Shown: piece by piece, positions 33,700 through 41,206 of the stretch
How positions within the stretch are numbered: the stretch's first letter is position 1
Layout of the letters: every line of letters begins with the position of its first letter
Virus record (IMG/VR): IMGVR_UViG_3300015189_000002
Span: 1 to 64,000 of that record
Direction: 5' to 3' (one strand)
Length of the DNA stretch: 64,000 nucleotides
Source of the DNA: a virus
Notes under the pieces: model-generated
Databases searched by the model: none
The model's input: the letters and a program-made list of their open reading frames with translations, nothing else
Told to the model about the DNA's origin: nothing
Translations under genes and position numbers: made by a program

Positions 33700-35228
33700 C
33701 AGCCAATCACCACCACACGAAGCGCATTCAGAGCAGGTGCAACAGAGAACACAAAGGTCATGGTATTGACTGTCGCATGAGCAGGATTGGCTCCCATGAC
33801 CACGGCACCGCCAGTGTTCTCCCACATCTCGTGAGTCACGTCGAGCGTGGCAAGGTTGTGAGTGACTGTGATCGAAGTAGCGGCACCATTACCGATATCG
33901 ACTGAATATTTCTTTAGTCCAGAGCCGGCTGATGCAGTCAAGTCTGCCTTGGTGGCAGCGTCCTGCGGATTGACACTGTTCGCTAGTCCAGTGATCTTCT
34001 TGGCGTTCATTGCAACATCGGCAGTCGGAACTGCCATTGCACTCAACGAGTTGGCAGTAACGCCTGCATCGAAGTCCGAGATTGTGGTGCGAAACTGCGT
34101 ACCGGTGTGATTGGCTCGAGCCTTGTCGGCAGTGTTCGCTGCTGCCTGCGCTATCGAGACAGGCTTGTTAGCATCGCTCGTGTCGTCAGCGCTAGTCAAG
34201 CCAATGTTGCTCTTGCCGAGAACAACTGTCCCTGTCTGTCCGTTGACACTGACGACTGCATCAGTTGGACTATTCAACAGGGTCCAGTTGCCAAGAATTG
34301 AAGGATCAGTCGCTGTAAGCATGAAGGTACCAGCGCCATCACTACGAGTAGCGAGGTCGCCAGGCTGTACCTGGCCAGTTGTCAGCGCAAGCATTGCTGC
34401 CTGAGATGCGACAACCACTGTTGTTGATAGCGACAGTGCGGGAATCTGTGACGACGGAACGAATCCGCCAACAAGGTCTGCTTTCAGTGCTAAGGCACTA
34501 GCTTCTGCTGTTGAGATTGGCTTAGCGGCGTCACTGGTATTGTTGACTGACCCAAGTCCAACCATCGTCGGCGTAATACCTCCGACAGTGCCAGTGAAGG
34601 TCGGAGAGGCGATATTGGCTTTTGCTACAATCCCGGCCACGACGCGCAGGTCGGCAGCCGCTGCAAAGTCTGATACAGTTGCTGCGAGCTGGGTTCCAGT
34701 GTGGTTACCGCGAGCCTTGGCTGCAGTGTCTGCAGTGGCCTGTGCAGTCGATACTGGCTTTGCAACGTCACTGGTGTTGTCAACACTTCCAAGTCCGACG
34801 GTTGCCGACGTCAAACCAGTAACGGTGCCACTGAAAGTCTTATTTCCGGTGAACGTCTCGTTGCCAGCAAGATGCGCCAAGGGGGTATCGTTGGCCGACG
34901 TCCAGGCTAGCGCCAGCTTGCTGAAGTCAGCCGCGCTCATTGTGCCGGGTACTGCGCCAGTCGCTGCAGCAATGCTGATAGCCTGACTCAGGCCCACAAC
35001 TCCAGCAACATTGATCGCACCGACTCCTGTGACAGATTCGATGATGTTCGTCAGACAAGCAGGTATTGCCGTACCATTACCGTGAAAGACCTTGTGGCTT
35101 GCTGTGTTGATCCAAACAAGTCCTTCGTCGCCAGCTGCAACTGTTGGGTTTACTGCTAGGTTCTGCAGTCTGATATTCAGCAGCTCGTTCTTGTTAAGGT
35201 CCCAACTGTTCAGAAACTTCATAGCCAT
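33699..35228 (-). CDS. Tail fibre protein with repeated shaft units
   Basis: The 509-residue protein has an N-terminal structural domain (FLNSWDLNKNELLNIRLQNL) followed by repeats: VGLGSVDNTSDVAKPVSTAQ, VGLGSVNNTSDAAKPISTAE and IGLTSADDTSDANKPVSIAQ. Each repeat is followed by a NHTGTQ segment or its equivalent. Such repeats form the trimeric shaft of side or tail fibres. The C-terminal strand-rich domain (KKYSVDIGNGAATSITVTHNL) probably makes the head. Nearly identical 34-residue units at DNA level make recombinational length change likely. Confidence 0.85.
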   Translation of the reverse strand: MAMKFLNSWDLNKNELLNIRLQNLAVNPTVAAGDEGLVWINTASHKVFHGNGTAIPACLTNIIESVTGVGAINVAGVVGLSQAISIAAATGAVPGTMSAADFSKLALAWTSANDTPLAHLAGNETFTGNKTFSGTVTGLTSATVGLGSVDNTSDVAKPVSTAQATADTAAKARGNHTGTQLAATVSDFAAAADLRVVAGIVAKANIASPTFTGTVGGITPTMVGLGSVNNTSDAAKPISTAEASALALKADLVGGFVPSSQIPALSLSTTVVVASQAAMLALTTGQVQPGDLATRSDGAGTFMLTATDPSILGNWTLLNSPTDAVVSVNGQTGTVVLGKSNIGLTSADDTSDANKPVSIAQAAANTADKARANHTGTQFRTTISDFDAGVTANSLSAMAVPTADVAMNAKKITGLANSVNPQDAATKADLTASAGSGLKKYSVDIGNGAATSITVTHNLATLDVTHEMWENTGGAVVMGANPAHATVNTMTFVFSVAPALNALRVVVIG

Positions 35229-35234
35229 TCTCCT

Positions 35235-35510
35235 CTAAGAAAGGTACGCGGAACCGGAGAACGGAGCCGTGAAATGCAGTTGATAATGCCCTGGTCCAAC
35301 AATAAGTATATCTCCACCGACGACACTTCCAGCTGAATCAACAATCGTAACGCTCGGCATGTAAGGAAGATCAAAGATTACATCCCAAACACTCGCCGGA
35401 ACAGTCTGAATGTGAGTGTAATAGGTAACATGAGTATGCTCACCCAGAGCTGTATCACCTAAGAGATCAACCCACCCAGTTCCATCCCACTGACGAAGTA
35501 CCCCAGACAT
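35235..35510 (-). CDS. Small beta-rich tail protein
   Basis: A 91-residue protein with TALGEHTHVTYYTHIQ and DLPYMPSVTIVDSAGSVVGG. The H-T-H-rich front and beta strands are typical of tip or receptor-contact modules. It starts four bases after the stop of the propeller-like gene. No enzymatic motif is seen; it is placed as a fibre-accessory protein by context. Confidence 0.65.
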   Translation of the reverse strand: MSGVLRQWDGTGWVDLLGDTALGEHTHVTYYTHIQTVPASVWDVIFDLPYMPSVTIVDSAGSVVGGDILIVGPGHYQLHFTAPFSGSAYLS

Positions 35511-35513
35511 TTC

Positions 35514-36974
35514 TTACATCCACTCAATCGGAACGCGATAGAACTCCTGGCCACCAGCTCGCAAAAGGTAGATCCACTCGACACCATCAGGCGTCCTAAC
35601 AAACCTTGCACGCTTGCCGTCGTAGGCTCCAGGGCTGGCGTATGGCATGACACCTGCCGGCTCAAGCATTCCAGTCAGAAGGTCGAACACGTAGCAACGA
35701 CTCTGGCCTTCTTTCTGAACAAACATCTTACGCTTGCCGTGCATCATGCAAGCATTATTGCCAGTAGTAAATGTTTCAGCGCCAGCGAACGTCGGCACTG
35801 TCGTCCATACTTTCGTGCCGATATTGTACAGATAAATTGTTGCAGTTATTGCACCACGGAGGCACATGATATATCCTGGCGAGTATGATCCAGGAAAGAA
35901 CGTGTTACTGCCTGGCCCAATCGCCGCAGGTGCAGTAGCAAGACTGGCAGACCAAGCTGCACCAGTCGTCTGTGCGACATCAATCCTATACAGCGCAGTA
36001 TTGCCATTGCCTGGCTGGTAGTACAGGAAGTCAGCCGAGGGCACTATCTTGTAAACTGTGGTCGCATCCGGTGCAATAACAAATGGGCCGGTACGAGTGT
36101 TTCCAACAGTAGCCACAGCCAGAGTAAGCACAGTCGCAGTATTAGAGGCTATTCTCTTTCGATCTCCAATGCCAGTGCCAGCAGTAATCAAAAGGTCATG
36201 GTCAGCGTACTGATTCACAATCCAACTTGACGTACTGTCGGTCAGTGCAAGAGTCGTGCCAGAAGTACCGATGTCGGCAACAGGCTCAATCACGAACGTA
36301 TCAGTACTAGCCAGTGCGCCCACTAGGACCGGAGAGACTGTAACAGTGTTCTTATCAGCCACTGCGCTGATAGTACGTTTGGAGCCTATCTGCGTTCCCG
36401 AGGTAACTCGCAGTTGCAATCCGATCATCCCAGCACCAAAGGTGCCTGTGGCGTTGATTGCTTTCACGATCGAAACTGTATTGCCAGTTACATCAGCAAT
36501 ACCACTGTCAATCTGAACTGGAAGGTCCAGATCATTCGGCATCGTCAAGCTGGCACCATAACTGGCCAAGATTGGAAGAATGGCAGTTATTGTCGTTACT
36601 CCCCACGCCGCACACGACTGGTTGGCAATTGTGACTGCAGTCGTGTTCAGGTTGAATACCTGCCAAGAAGTCAACGCTGCACCGTGTATCATATACAGCA
36701 CATTACGCTGCGCATCATACTCGATATCGCAGCCATAGCCACCAGCGGTTGTGGTAGCGAGGTACTGCCAGCCGTTGTTCCAAGTATCAAACCTGTACAA
36801 CTGGGTAGTGCTCGCCACTGCTGACACTGTTCCGAACTGAATAATCCAGTACATGTAACGCTTGCCGTCGTAGGCGCACGACGTGCCCGAGTACGAAACG
36901 CCTCCCGGAAAGAACGACAGCCACTGCCACGAGGGAAGGTCGACACCTACGCGATACTTGTAGTCAACTGGCAT
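35514..36974 (-). CDS. Propeller-like tail protein with repeated beta units
   Basis: The 486-residue protein has kelch-like segments at both ends: SCAYDGKRYMYWI near the start, and GAYDGKRARFVRTPDGVEWI and NNACMMHGKRKMFVQ near the end. Between them lie two copies of a beta-sandwich unit: QIGSKRTISAVADKNTVTVS with TDTFVIEP, then GIGDRKRIASNTATVLTLAV with GPFVIAP. ATG 36974 overlaps the stop of the upstream gene (TGATG), so the upstream GTG is not needed. The fold suggests a glycan- or protein-binding adsorption module. Confidence 0.75.
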   Translation of the reverse strand: MPVDYKYRVGVDLPSWQWLSFFPGGVSYSGTSCAYDGKRYMYWIIQFGTVSAVASTTQLYRFDTWNNGWQYLATTTAGGYGCDIEYDAQRNVLYMIHGAALTSWQVFNLNTTAVTIANQSCAAWGVTTITAILPILASYGASLTMPNDLDLPVQIDSGIADVTGNTVSIVKAINATGTFGAGMIGLQLRVTSGTQIGSKRTISAVADKNTVTVSPVLVGALASTDTFVIEPVADIGTSGTTLALTDSTSSWIVNQYADHDLLITAGTGIGDRKRIASNTATVLTLAVATVGNTRTGPFVIAPDATTVYKIVPSADFLYYQPGNGNTALYRIDVAQTTGAAWSASLATAPAAIGPGSNTFFPGSYSPGYIMCLRGAITATIYLYNIGTKVWTTVPTFAGAETFTTGNNACMMHGKRKMFVQKEGQSRCYVFDLLTGMLEPAGVMPYASPGAYDGKRARFVRTPDGVEWIYLLRAGGQEFYRVPIEWM

Positions 36975-37324
36975 CAGGAGAACACCCACCTATTCACTCG
37001 AACTTGATTAAAGGTTTGCATTGACTGTTCGCTCTGTTGCCACCGTTCATCCACTGTGAAAACTCCTTGCGGCGAACCCCAGATAGAAGAGTATGCGCCA
37101 CCGTTTGTGCTTCCTGCTGTGGCGTGAGCATAAACATACACCTGCTGAACATTCTCAACATTGACCCGCAACTGGTCACTGACCGTTCGTGCATACTGTA
37201 GACTGCGCGGCTGCTCCATGATGGCTTGTCGCGCTTGCCGAGCGTCGATCCGAACGATAGCAGCTTCGACAGCTCCGGCAATCGTCTCGGTAATCAGTTT
37301 CTCAAAAGCATTCCTAAGAGCCAT
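36974..37324 (-). CDS. Tail-associated helical protein
   Basis: A 116-residue protein with a helical front half (FEKLITETIAGAVEAAIVRIDARQARQA) and a beta-leaning back half ending RWVFS. It sits between two structural genes and overlaps both (TAATG upstream, TGATG downstream), so it is likely translated as part of the same assembly module. The helical front may trimerise with the next protein. I do not recognise the family. Confidence 0.6.
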   Translation of the reverse strand: MALRNAFEKLITETIAGAVEAAIVRIDARQARQAIMEQPRSLQYARTVSDQLRVNVENVQQVYVYAHATAGSTNGGAYSSIWGSPQGVFTVDERWQQSEQSMQTFNQVRVNRWVFS

Positions 37325-37842
37325 TACCGTCCGTCCTCAATCCAGAATGTAAAGTCAGTCGCAGTATCTCCGAGTCCAGTCTGAATCCACATTCCAGTAC
37401 CGATCATACTGACTGGTTGATCTGACACTGTGAAACTACTGCTAATCATAATCGGCTTAACACTCTTTGCGAACCACAGATCACCGATGATAGGATTCAG
37501 AGGAGGTGTTACATCGGCGCGCAGCGGAGGACCAGACACTCCACGCTGGGCAGTCTCGATCTCAACTATCTCAATCTCAGGCAGATCAGCAGTTGAGTAC
37601 ACGCCAGAAACTTCGACCTGAATATCAAGACTACCACTCGCAGTAAGAAGGTTCCCGACCTCTCCAAGTGTGACTTCGATACTGGGACTGTCCAGCGTCA
37701 GCTCGATCTCCATATCGGGACCGTCAGTAGCACTTGTAATTACAGCAACATCATCGGTAATCAGCTCAACAGTACTGTTTCCAGAACTGGAGGTAACGCT
37801 GACCGTATCCCCGGCCAGTACTTCAAGGGCTAGATCAGCCAC
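37324..37842 (-). CDS. Minor tail protein
   Basis: The 172-residue product from GTG 37842 is dominated by short beta strands of S, T, V and D/E (VSVTSSSGNSTVELITDDV, PSIEVTLGEVGNLLTASGS) and ends with a compact WIQTGLGDTATDFTFWIED unit. Actinophage operons place such proteins near the tail-tip. It overlaps the downstream gene by one base (TAATG) and lies four bases after the first fibre-operon gene. The role is inferred from composition. Confidence 0.65.
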   Translation of the reverse strand: MADLALEVLAGDTVSVTSSSGNSTVELITDDVAVITSATDGPDMEIELTLDSPSIEVTLGEVGNLLTASGSLDIQVEVSGVYSTADLPEIEIVEIETAQRGVSGPPLRADVTPPLNPIIGDLWFAKSVKPIMISSSFTVSDQPVSMIGTGMWIQTGLGDTATDFTFWIEDGR

Positions 37843-37846
37843 ATGC

Positions 37847-38206
37847 TCACCTCGTTACACCAGGCTGCATGGTGACCGGCCCAGCGAGCACAGTCTTCTT
37901 CTCTCCGTTGGGATACAGTATTTCACAGTCCCAAACGCCGGTCACCAGTGTCATCGCCTCGGTAACACTAGCGGCGAGCGTAAGCAGTACCCCACCCTTG
38001 ATGGTGACTTGATCAGTAATCGTTGCGACGAACTCAGCAACTACAGTAGCACTGATGACCGTTGCGCGTATCTGACTCTTCGGCGTGCAGCCAGTCAGAT
38101 CCGAGTAGTCCATGCCACCGACGTTGTTTCGAGCTTTGACTCTGATCAGCATACTGAACGAGTCACCCTGATACAGCGCGATCGACTGAGGTGCTGGTAT
38201 GGTCAT
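37847..38206 (-). CDS. Ig-like minor tail protein, first gene of the fibre operon (LtfC-like fold candidate)
   Basis: The 119-residue protein reads QSIALYQGDSFSMLIRVKAR, then DLTGCTPKSQIRAT, VLLTLAASVTEAM and VWDCEILYPNGEKKTVLAGP, ending with a VTR tail. The pattern of a leading GDSF-strand, DLTG turn and closing VTR is that of the LtfC-like beta-sandwich found in tail and virion surface proteins. Its start region is embedded in a 14-bp tandem repeat. It is the first gene in the minus-strand fibre block. Confidence 0.7.
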   Translation of the reverse strand: MTIPAPQSIALYQGDSFSMLIRVKARNNVGGMDYSDLTGCTPKSQIRATVISATVVAEFVATITDQVTIKGGVLLTLAASVTEAMTLVTGVWDCEILYPNGEKKTVLAGPVTMQPGVTR

Positions 38207-38245
38207 ACTGTCACACTCATACTGTCACACTCATACTGAAACACT
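38204..38245 (+). repeat. Three 14-bp tandem repeats covering the start of the fibre operon
   Basis: The unit CATACTGTCACACT occurs at 38204 and 38218, and a changed copy (CATACTGAAACACT) at 38232. On the minus strand each copy contains an ATG, and the last is the predicted start of the 37847-38206 gene. Because 14 is not a multiple of 3, copy-number change would move upstream ATGs between frames. No good ribosome site is visible in front of the start. Confidence 0.8.
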
Positions 38246-38334
38246 CCAGTCAGGTACAGGGCATATAGGCACGCGGCGAGTTCTCACAATACCAGTCACA
38301 CACTCCACAACGCAAGCATGACCGCTCCGCGTAC

Positions 38335-38532
38335 CCCACATCAACCCACATAACGAGTCTAAAAACCAGTACTAGTTTATCCCTCTTTAAAGCAAACCCT
38401 ATCCCTCCGTATAACAAATCTTTTATACGAAAATCGGCTTGTTTACGCGGCCAAAACACAAGGGATTGCCCATTATCGCTACCCATAAAGTCTCTTTTGT
38501 GGGTCACTTGCAAACGTGTGGGTTGATGTGGG
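38335..38532. repeat. Perfect 16-bp inverted repeat with a 166-bp spacer
   Basis: CCCACATCAACCCACA at 38335-38350 and TGTGGGTTGATGTGGG at 38517-38532 are perfect complements. The right copy opens a G/T-rich run, and the spacer contains a smaller CGTATAA...TTATACG repeat at 38408-38429. The region could form a cruciform or bind a dimeric protein at two sites. Confidence 0.85.
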
Positions 38533-38870
38533 TTTGTGTTAAGCTGTGTGGGTTTGTATTGGAATCACTAAAGCACTATTGTTTATCCCATTTGATGCGT
38601 TATATACGACTCGTTTCTGTATGTGTGCGTGTGGGTGGGTGTGTGTTTGTATTAAGTTGAGGGTATTTGAGCATTTTTATTATCGGCAACCGCTTAAGCA
38701 AACAAAAACACGCAAAAATAGGAAGACTGTAAAACACAAAGGAAGGGATAATGTCCTGAATCCCCAAAGCCAGAACGGGATGCACATAATGTCAGTACCA
38801 CACAAAACCACATACCAAACCCCACACAAACACACATACACACACATACTTACTACTATATATATATGAC
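38500..38870. other. Strand-asymmetric G/T-rich to A/C-rich switch
   Basis: The plus strand is rich in GTGTGGGT-like runs at 38510-38655 and in CACACAAACACAC-like runs at 38795-38855. The second is close to the reverse complement of the first, so the two runs can pair across a gap of about 150 bases. AT-rich DNA (ACTATATATATATGAC) follows. Such asymmetry is a common origin or unwinding feature. I see no gene in it. Confidence 0.6.
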
Positions 38871-39075
38871 ATCTATATAAGCATCTAATAGGCATCTAAT
38901 GTGTGAACTATGAGCATCTGCGGTCAGAGCTGGTCGTTTGTCATTCTTTCGTCATGGATGGGGGATACTATATGAGCTAGACTCTTTAAAATATACTGCT
39001 GTCAACCTAAAGATACTGCTTCTTCAGGTGAAGCAGAGTGCTTTCTTGATAATTGGACGCGTTCCTAGACCAGTC

Positions 39076-39104
39076 TTGACCGTTCTTATAGGGTGATTTA
39101 GCAT
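39076..39104 (+). promoter_or_regulatory. Promoter in the gene-free region
   Basis: TTGACC at 39076-39081 and TAGCAT at 39099-39104 are 17 bases apart. Downstream there is no gene for over a kilobase; a very GC-rich block ending in a T-run lies at 39134-39168. It could therefore produce a short non-coding transcript or a replication primer. Confidence 0.45.
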
Positions 39105-39133
39105 CTTAAAAAAGTTCATCTGTGCAACGAGTG

Positions 39134-39168
39134 CCAAGAGCGGGCGCGGCGCGGCGGGGGTTCGGATT
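39134..39168 (+). terminator. GC-rich block followed by a T-run
   Basis: GCGGGCGCGGCGCGGCGG is followed within 15 bases by TTTTTTT. The block has poor self-complementarity, so it is not a classical hairpin terminator. It is a candidate end for transcripts from the promoter at 39076, or a packaging or cohesive-end region. Confidence 0.3.
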
Positions 39169-39233
39169 TTTTTACCGGGGGCGTACTTGGGTTGAGGTCA
39201 AAGTCGTCGACTTGCCTACGCCAAATTGGGAAA

Positions 39234-39323
39234 GGTCAGACCAAAGTATGGTCCGATAGTGCGCGCTATCGGGCCACCTGCCACGACAGGTCTATGGTCT
39301 GACCATACCAAGGTGCCACCTTG
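39234..39323. repeat. Cluster of five palindromes
   Basis: Within 90 bases lie GGTCAGACC (39234-39242), an almost perfect 20-base palindrome (39253-39272: CCGATAGTGC with GCGCTATCGG), ACCTG-CCACGA-CAGGT (39276-39291), TATGGTC-T-GACCATA (39293-39307) and CAAGGTG-C-CACCTTG (39309-39323). GGTCAGACCA and TGGTCTGACC also pair with each other over the whole cluster, giving a possible three-way junction. They could be operator sites or a structured replication or partition site. Confidence 0.8.
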
Positions 39324-39372
39324 CTAGGCGATCCGATGGCGACCTGCTACAAGCCTTAATACAAACCGCGTA

Positions 39373-39407
39373 TAAGACTGTATAAGCAGTATCGTTATAC
39401 AGTCTTA
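39373..39407. repeat. Perfect 13-bp inverted repeat with 9-base loop
   Basis: TAAGACTGTATAA at 39373-39385 and TTATACAGTCTTA at 39395-39407 are exact complements around GCAGTATCG. It is followed by further repeats and lies 170 bases upstream of the first DnaA-box-like site. It could be a protein-binding dyad or an extruded hairpin. Confidence 0.85.
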
Positions 39408-39575
39408 ACGAGTCCGATTCCCCTCTGTTGTACCCTGTCATGTAGCAATACAAGCCTCAATACAGTCACCATCCCGGCTTTCCCCGTTTGTATCAGCCAT
39501 CGTATCAGACGATGCGATCACGAGCGATTAGGGTTATTAGATCACACTCGTATGAGGTAATAGAACAGATGTACC

Positions 39576-39584
39576 TGTGGATAA
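39576..39584 (+). promoter_or_regulatory. DnaA-box-like site 1
   Basis: TGTGGATAA is the exact complement of the consensus DnaA box TTATCCACA. It sits in CCTGTGGATAACCC, a context repeated with one change at 39740. Its position in a gene-free, palindrome-rich region supports a role in replication initiation. Confidence 0.6.
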
Positions 39585-39741
39585 CCCAATTATCTCATAT
39601 ATGCTATATGGCCGTAAAGGCACCTAGGAGCCCGCCTAACGCTACAGACCCCCATACTGGCACTATCACCCAGCCTCGTTGCGTTCGTTCGTTAGGCGAC
39701 ATACCTGCAGGTCATACGCTTGCGTAACCAGCCGTTTGGCC

Positions 39742-39750
39742 TGTGGAAAA
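39742..39750 (+). promoter_or_regulatory. DnaA-box-like site 2
   Basis: TGTGGAAAA differs from the box at 39576 by one base and shares its flanks (CCTGTGGAAAACCC). Further weaker TGTGG matches occur at 39997 and 40159. All four lie in the same orientation. Confidence 0.5.
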
Positions 39751-39758
39751 CCCGATCT

Positions 39759-39886
39759 CTAGACCTCTAGTAGAGGTCTAGGACTGCATACCCCTAGGGG
39801 TACAGGTCATACCCCTTAGGGGTATCGTTAGATCGTTAGCTCTGCTAACAAGAGCGATACGGGTATGGGTATGCAGATACCCATAC
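39759..39886. repeat. Array of five perfect palindromes
   Basis: In order: a 23-base palindrome at 39759-39781 (CTAGACCTCTA and TAGAGGTCTAG around one G), TACCCCTAGGGGTA (39789-39802), ATACCCCTTAGGGGTAT (39809-39825), GTTAGC-TCT-GCTAAC (39835-39849) and GTATGGGTAT-GCAG-ATACCCATAC (39863-39886). Spacing is nearly regular at about 20-28 bases. It could bind a phage initiator or repressor cooperatively, or extrude multiple small cruciforms. Confidence 0.85.
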
Positions 39887-40053
39887 GGGTAAGGGTATCT
39901 GGCTGGGAGCCATCCTAAGCGGCCTCGTGCCTGCTACAATACTTGGTACAATCACCTATTTGACCTGCAAAGCAGTTTGTGAAACAAACTCGCAGCTGTG
40001 GAATATGTTGTTTCAGCTCACATAACAATCATGTAACGCTACGTGATTACCTG

Positions 40054-40083
40054 TTGACAGTTAGGTCAGCCTTGGTGTATCAC
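40054..40083 (+). promoter_or_regulatory. Promoter candidate upstream of the first right-arm gene
   Basis: TTGACA at 40054-40059 and TATCAC at 40078-40083 are 18 bases apart. The 14-base palindrome GCAGGCGCGCCTGC lies just past the -10. A second TTGACA at 40196 has only a weak -10 partner. Either could drive the gene at 40287. Confidence 0.5.
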
Positions 40084-40286
40084 GCGCAGGCGCGCCTGCA
40101 CACGGGCACAGTGTTATGGCAAAACAATACTTGCTACAAACAGCGCGTCGCGTTGGCTGTGGGATGTGATCTACGTCACACTATGGCCTCCTAGGTTGAC
40201 ATGGCCTAGCGCTAGCCCCCATTCTGATCAAACGGCCAGCCGCTCGGCTAGCCGTTACAGCGCAACCGTTCTAGGAGACGATCATC

Positions 40287-41042
40287 ATGGCCTCATCCGT
40301 TACCTCCACCAGTACCTCCTTCGCCACCGTTACCCCTGCCACCGTCCCGGCGGGATGCGTCAACGTCGACGCAGTCAACCTGTACCGGGCGGCCGATGCC
40401 AAGGGCAAGGCCAACCTTCGGAGCGCGTTCACCAGCCAGATCAAGGCAACCATCATGCAGGCCATGACTGGCGACGCGAGCGCCAACCAGCGGGGTCTCG
40501 ACCTGATCGCCACCGAGGCTGCCTGCCTGACCAAGGCCCCGAAGGCCCCGAAGACGGTCAACGCTGGCCTCGTGATCGCCAATCGGATCGCAGCCCTTCG
40601 CATGGCTGCGGACCTGTTGGAGCGTGGCGAGTTCGCGCCGAAAGACCTGACCCTGCCCGTCGGCTTCATCGGGCCAAACGCGTTCGACTTCGCCGAGGTC
40701 GACGCCACCGAGGTCTGGGAAGCCGCCTCGGCGATCGCCGGATCGAAGATCACGAAGTCCAGCGAGCGTCGCGTCGTTCAGTCCGTCGTCGATCGTGCCT
40801 TCGCGGACCTGCCCGAGGGTGCCTTCCTGACCAGCGCCGAGATCGCGGAGGCCGGAAAGATCGAAGGCTACAAGTGCAGCGGTGGTGCCATCTCGGCGCG
40901 ACTGGTCCCGATGACCTACACCGATGGCAAGGGGACCGTGTCCGGCAAGTCGTGCACCTTTACCGGGGTCAGGGTCCAGTCCGCCGGTACGGCTGGCCTC
41001 GGTGCGATCAAGGACAGCACCGTGACCGGCGACGAGGAGTAG
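40287..41042 (+). CDS. GC-rich paralog A, possible DNA-binding protein
   Basis: The 251-residue protein is GC-biased in codon use, alanine-rich and without cysteine clusters, apart from a few cysteines. Its C-terminal part (RRVVQSVVDRAFADLPEGAF, then KCSGGAISARLVP) matches the same region of the protein encoded at 49591 (GTFLTVAQIRKHHSDE, SAGAVSARLFP), and its N-terminal helices also correspond (KGKANLRSAF vs KGKNAAKAF). A winged-helix-like C-terminus is plausible. CTAGGAG precedes ATG 40287 and a 13-bp hairpin follows the stop, so it is a self-contained unit likely expressed at a high level. The function is unknown. Confidence 0.75.
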   Translation: MASSVTSTSTSFATVTPATVPAGCVNVDAVNLYRAADAKGKANLRSAFTSQIKATIMQAMTGDASANQRGLDLIATEAACLTKAPKAPKTVNAGLVIANRIAALRMAADLLERGEFAPKDLTLPVGFIGPNAFDFAEVDATEVWEAASAIAGSKITKSSERRVVQSVVDRAFADLPEGAFLTSAEIAEAGKIEGYKCSGGAISARLVPMTYTDGKGTVSGKSCTFTGVRVQSAGTAGLGAIKDSTVTGDEE

Positions 41043-41050
41043 CCAACCCA

Positions 41051-41082
41051 GACCCTAGCCAGCGATCACGCTGGCTAGGGTC
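41051..41082 (+). terminator. Terminator after paralog A
   Basis: GACCCTAGCCAGC and GCTGGCTAGGGTC form a perfect 13-bp stem with the six-base loop GATCAC. It is the first of a series of strong intergenic hairpins in this arm. Part of the left arm (GACCCTAGCC) is repeated at 41119. Confidence 0.8.
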
Positions 41083-41206
41083 AGTTGGCCTTCCGGCCTC
41101 ACCTCCGGCAGGCCAGTTGACCCTAGCCTTTGTCAAGTCGACGCCTCGCCTCGTTTGGTTGAGGTCGAAAAGTCCCCAAAAAGTCCGAAGCCCTAGGAGG
41201 CTCAAG

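Larger units (their letters stand above)
38250..40286. other. About 2 kb gene-free region, likely replication origin and control region
   Basis: This stretch between the divergent fibre and accessory operons holds no convincing gene: reading frames in it are short, low-complexity or lack ribosome sites. It contains a 16-bp inverted repeat, G/T-rich and A/C-rich runs, tight clusters of perfect palindromes, two DnaA-box-like sites in a shared 14-base context, and several primary-sigma-like promoters. Such a mix is typical of replication origins and of control regions that separate divergent transcription units. The individual sites are listed below. Confidence 0.6.

Noticed and set aside
38439-38869. 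Short plus-strand frames in the G/T-rich stretch
   Set aside because: Low-complexity composition and no ribosome site; the DNA repeats explain the frames.
39134-39168. A cohesive-end (cos) site
   Set aside because: The GC-rich block is suggestive, but no terminase small-subunit site or end sequence can be shown; kept only as a possibility.
39234-39323. A tRNA or tRNA-like gene
   Set aside because: The three-way pairing is cloverleaf-like, but there is no anticodon loop, T-loop motif or CCA end.
39759-39886. A CRISPR array
   Set aside because: The palindromes differ in sequence and there are no repeated units with spacers.
39488-40194. Short plus-strand frames in the palindrome region
   Set aside because: They read through palindromes and DnaA-box-like sites and lack ribosome sites.
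40166-41206. Upstream extension of the 41207 gene reading through paralog A
   Set aside because: It runs out of frame through the 40287 gene and its terminator; the start motif at 41194 sets ATG 41207.
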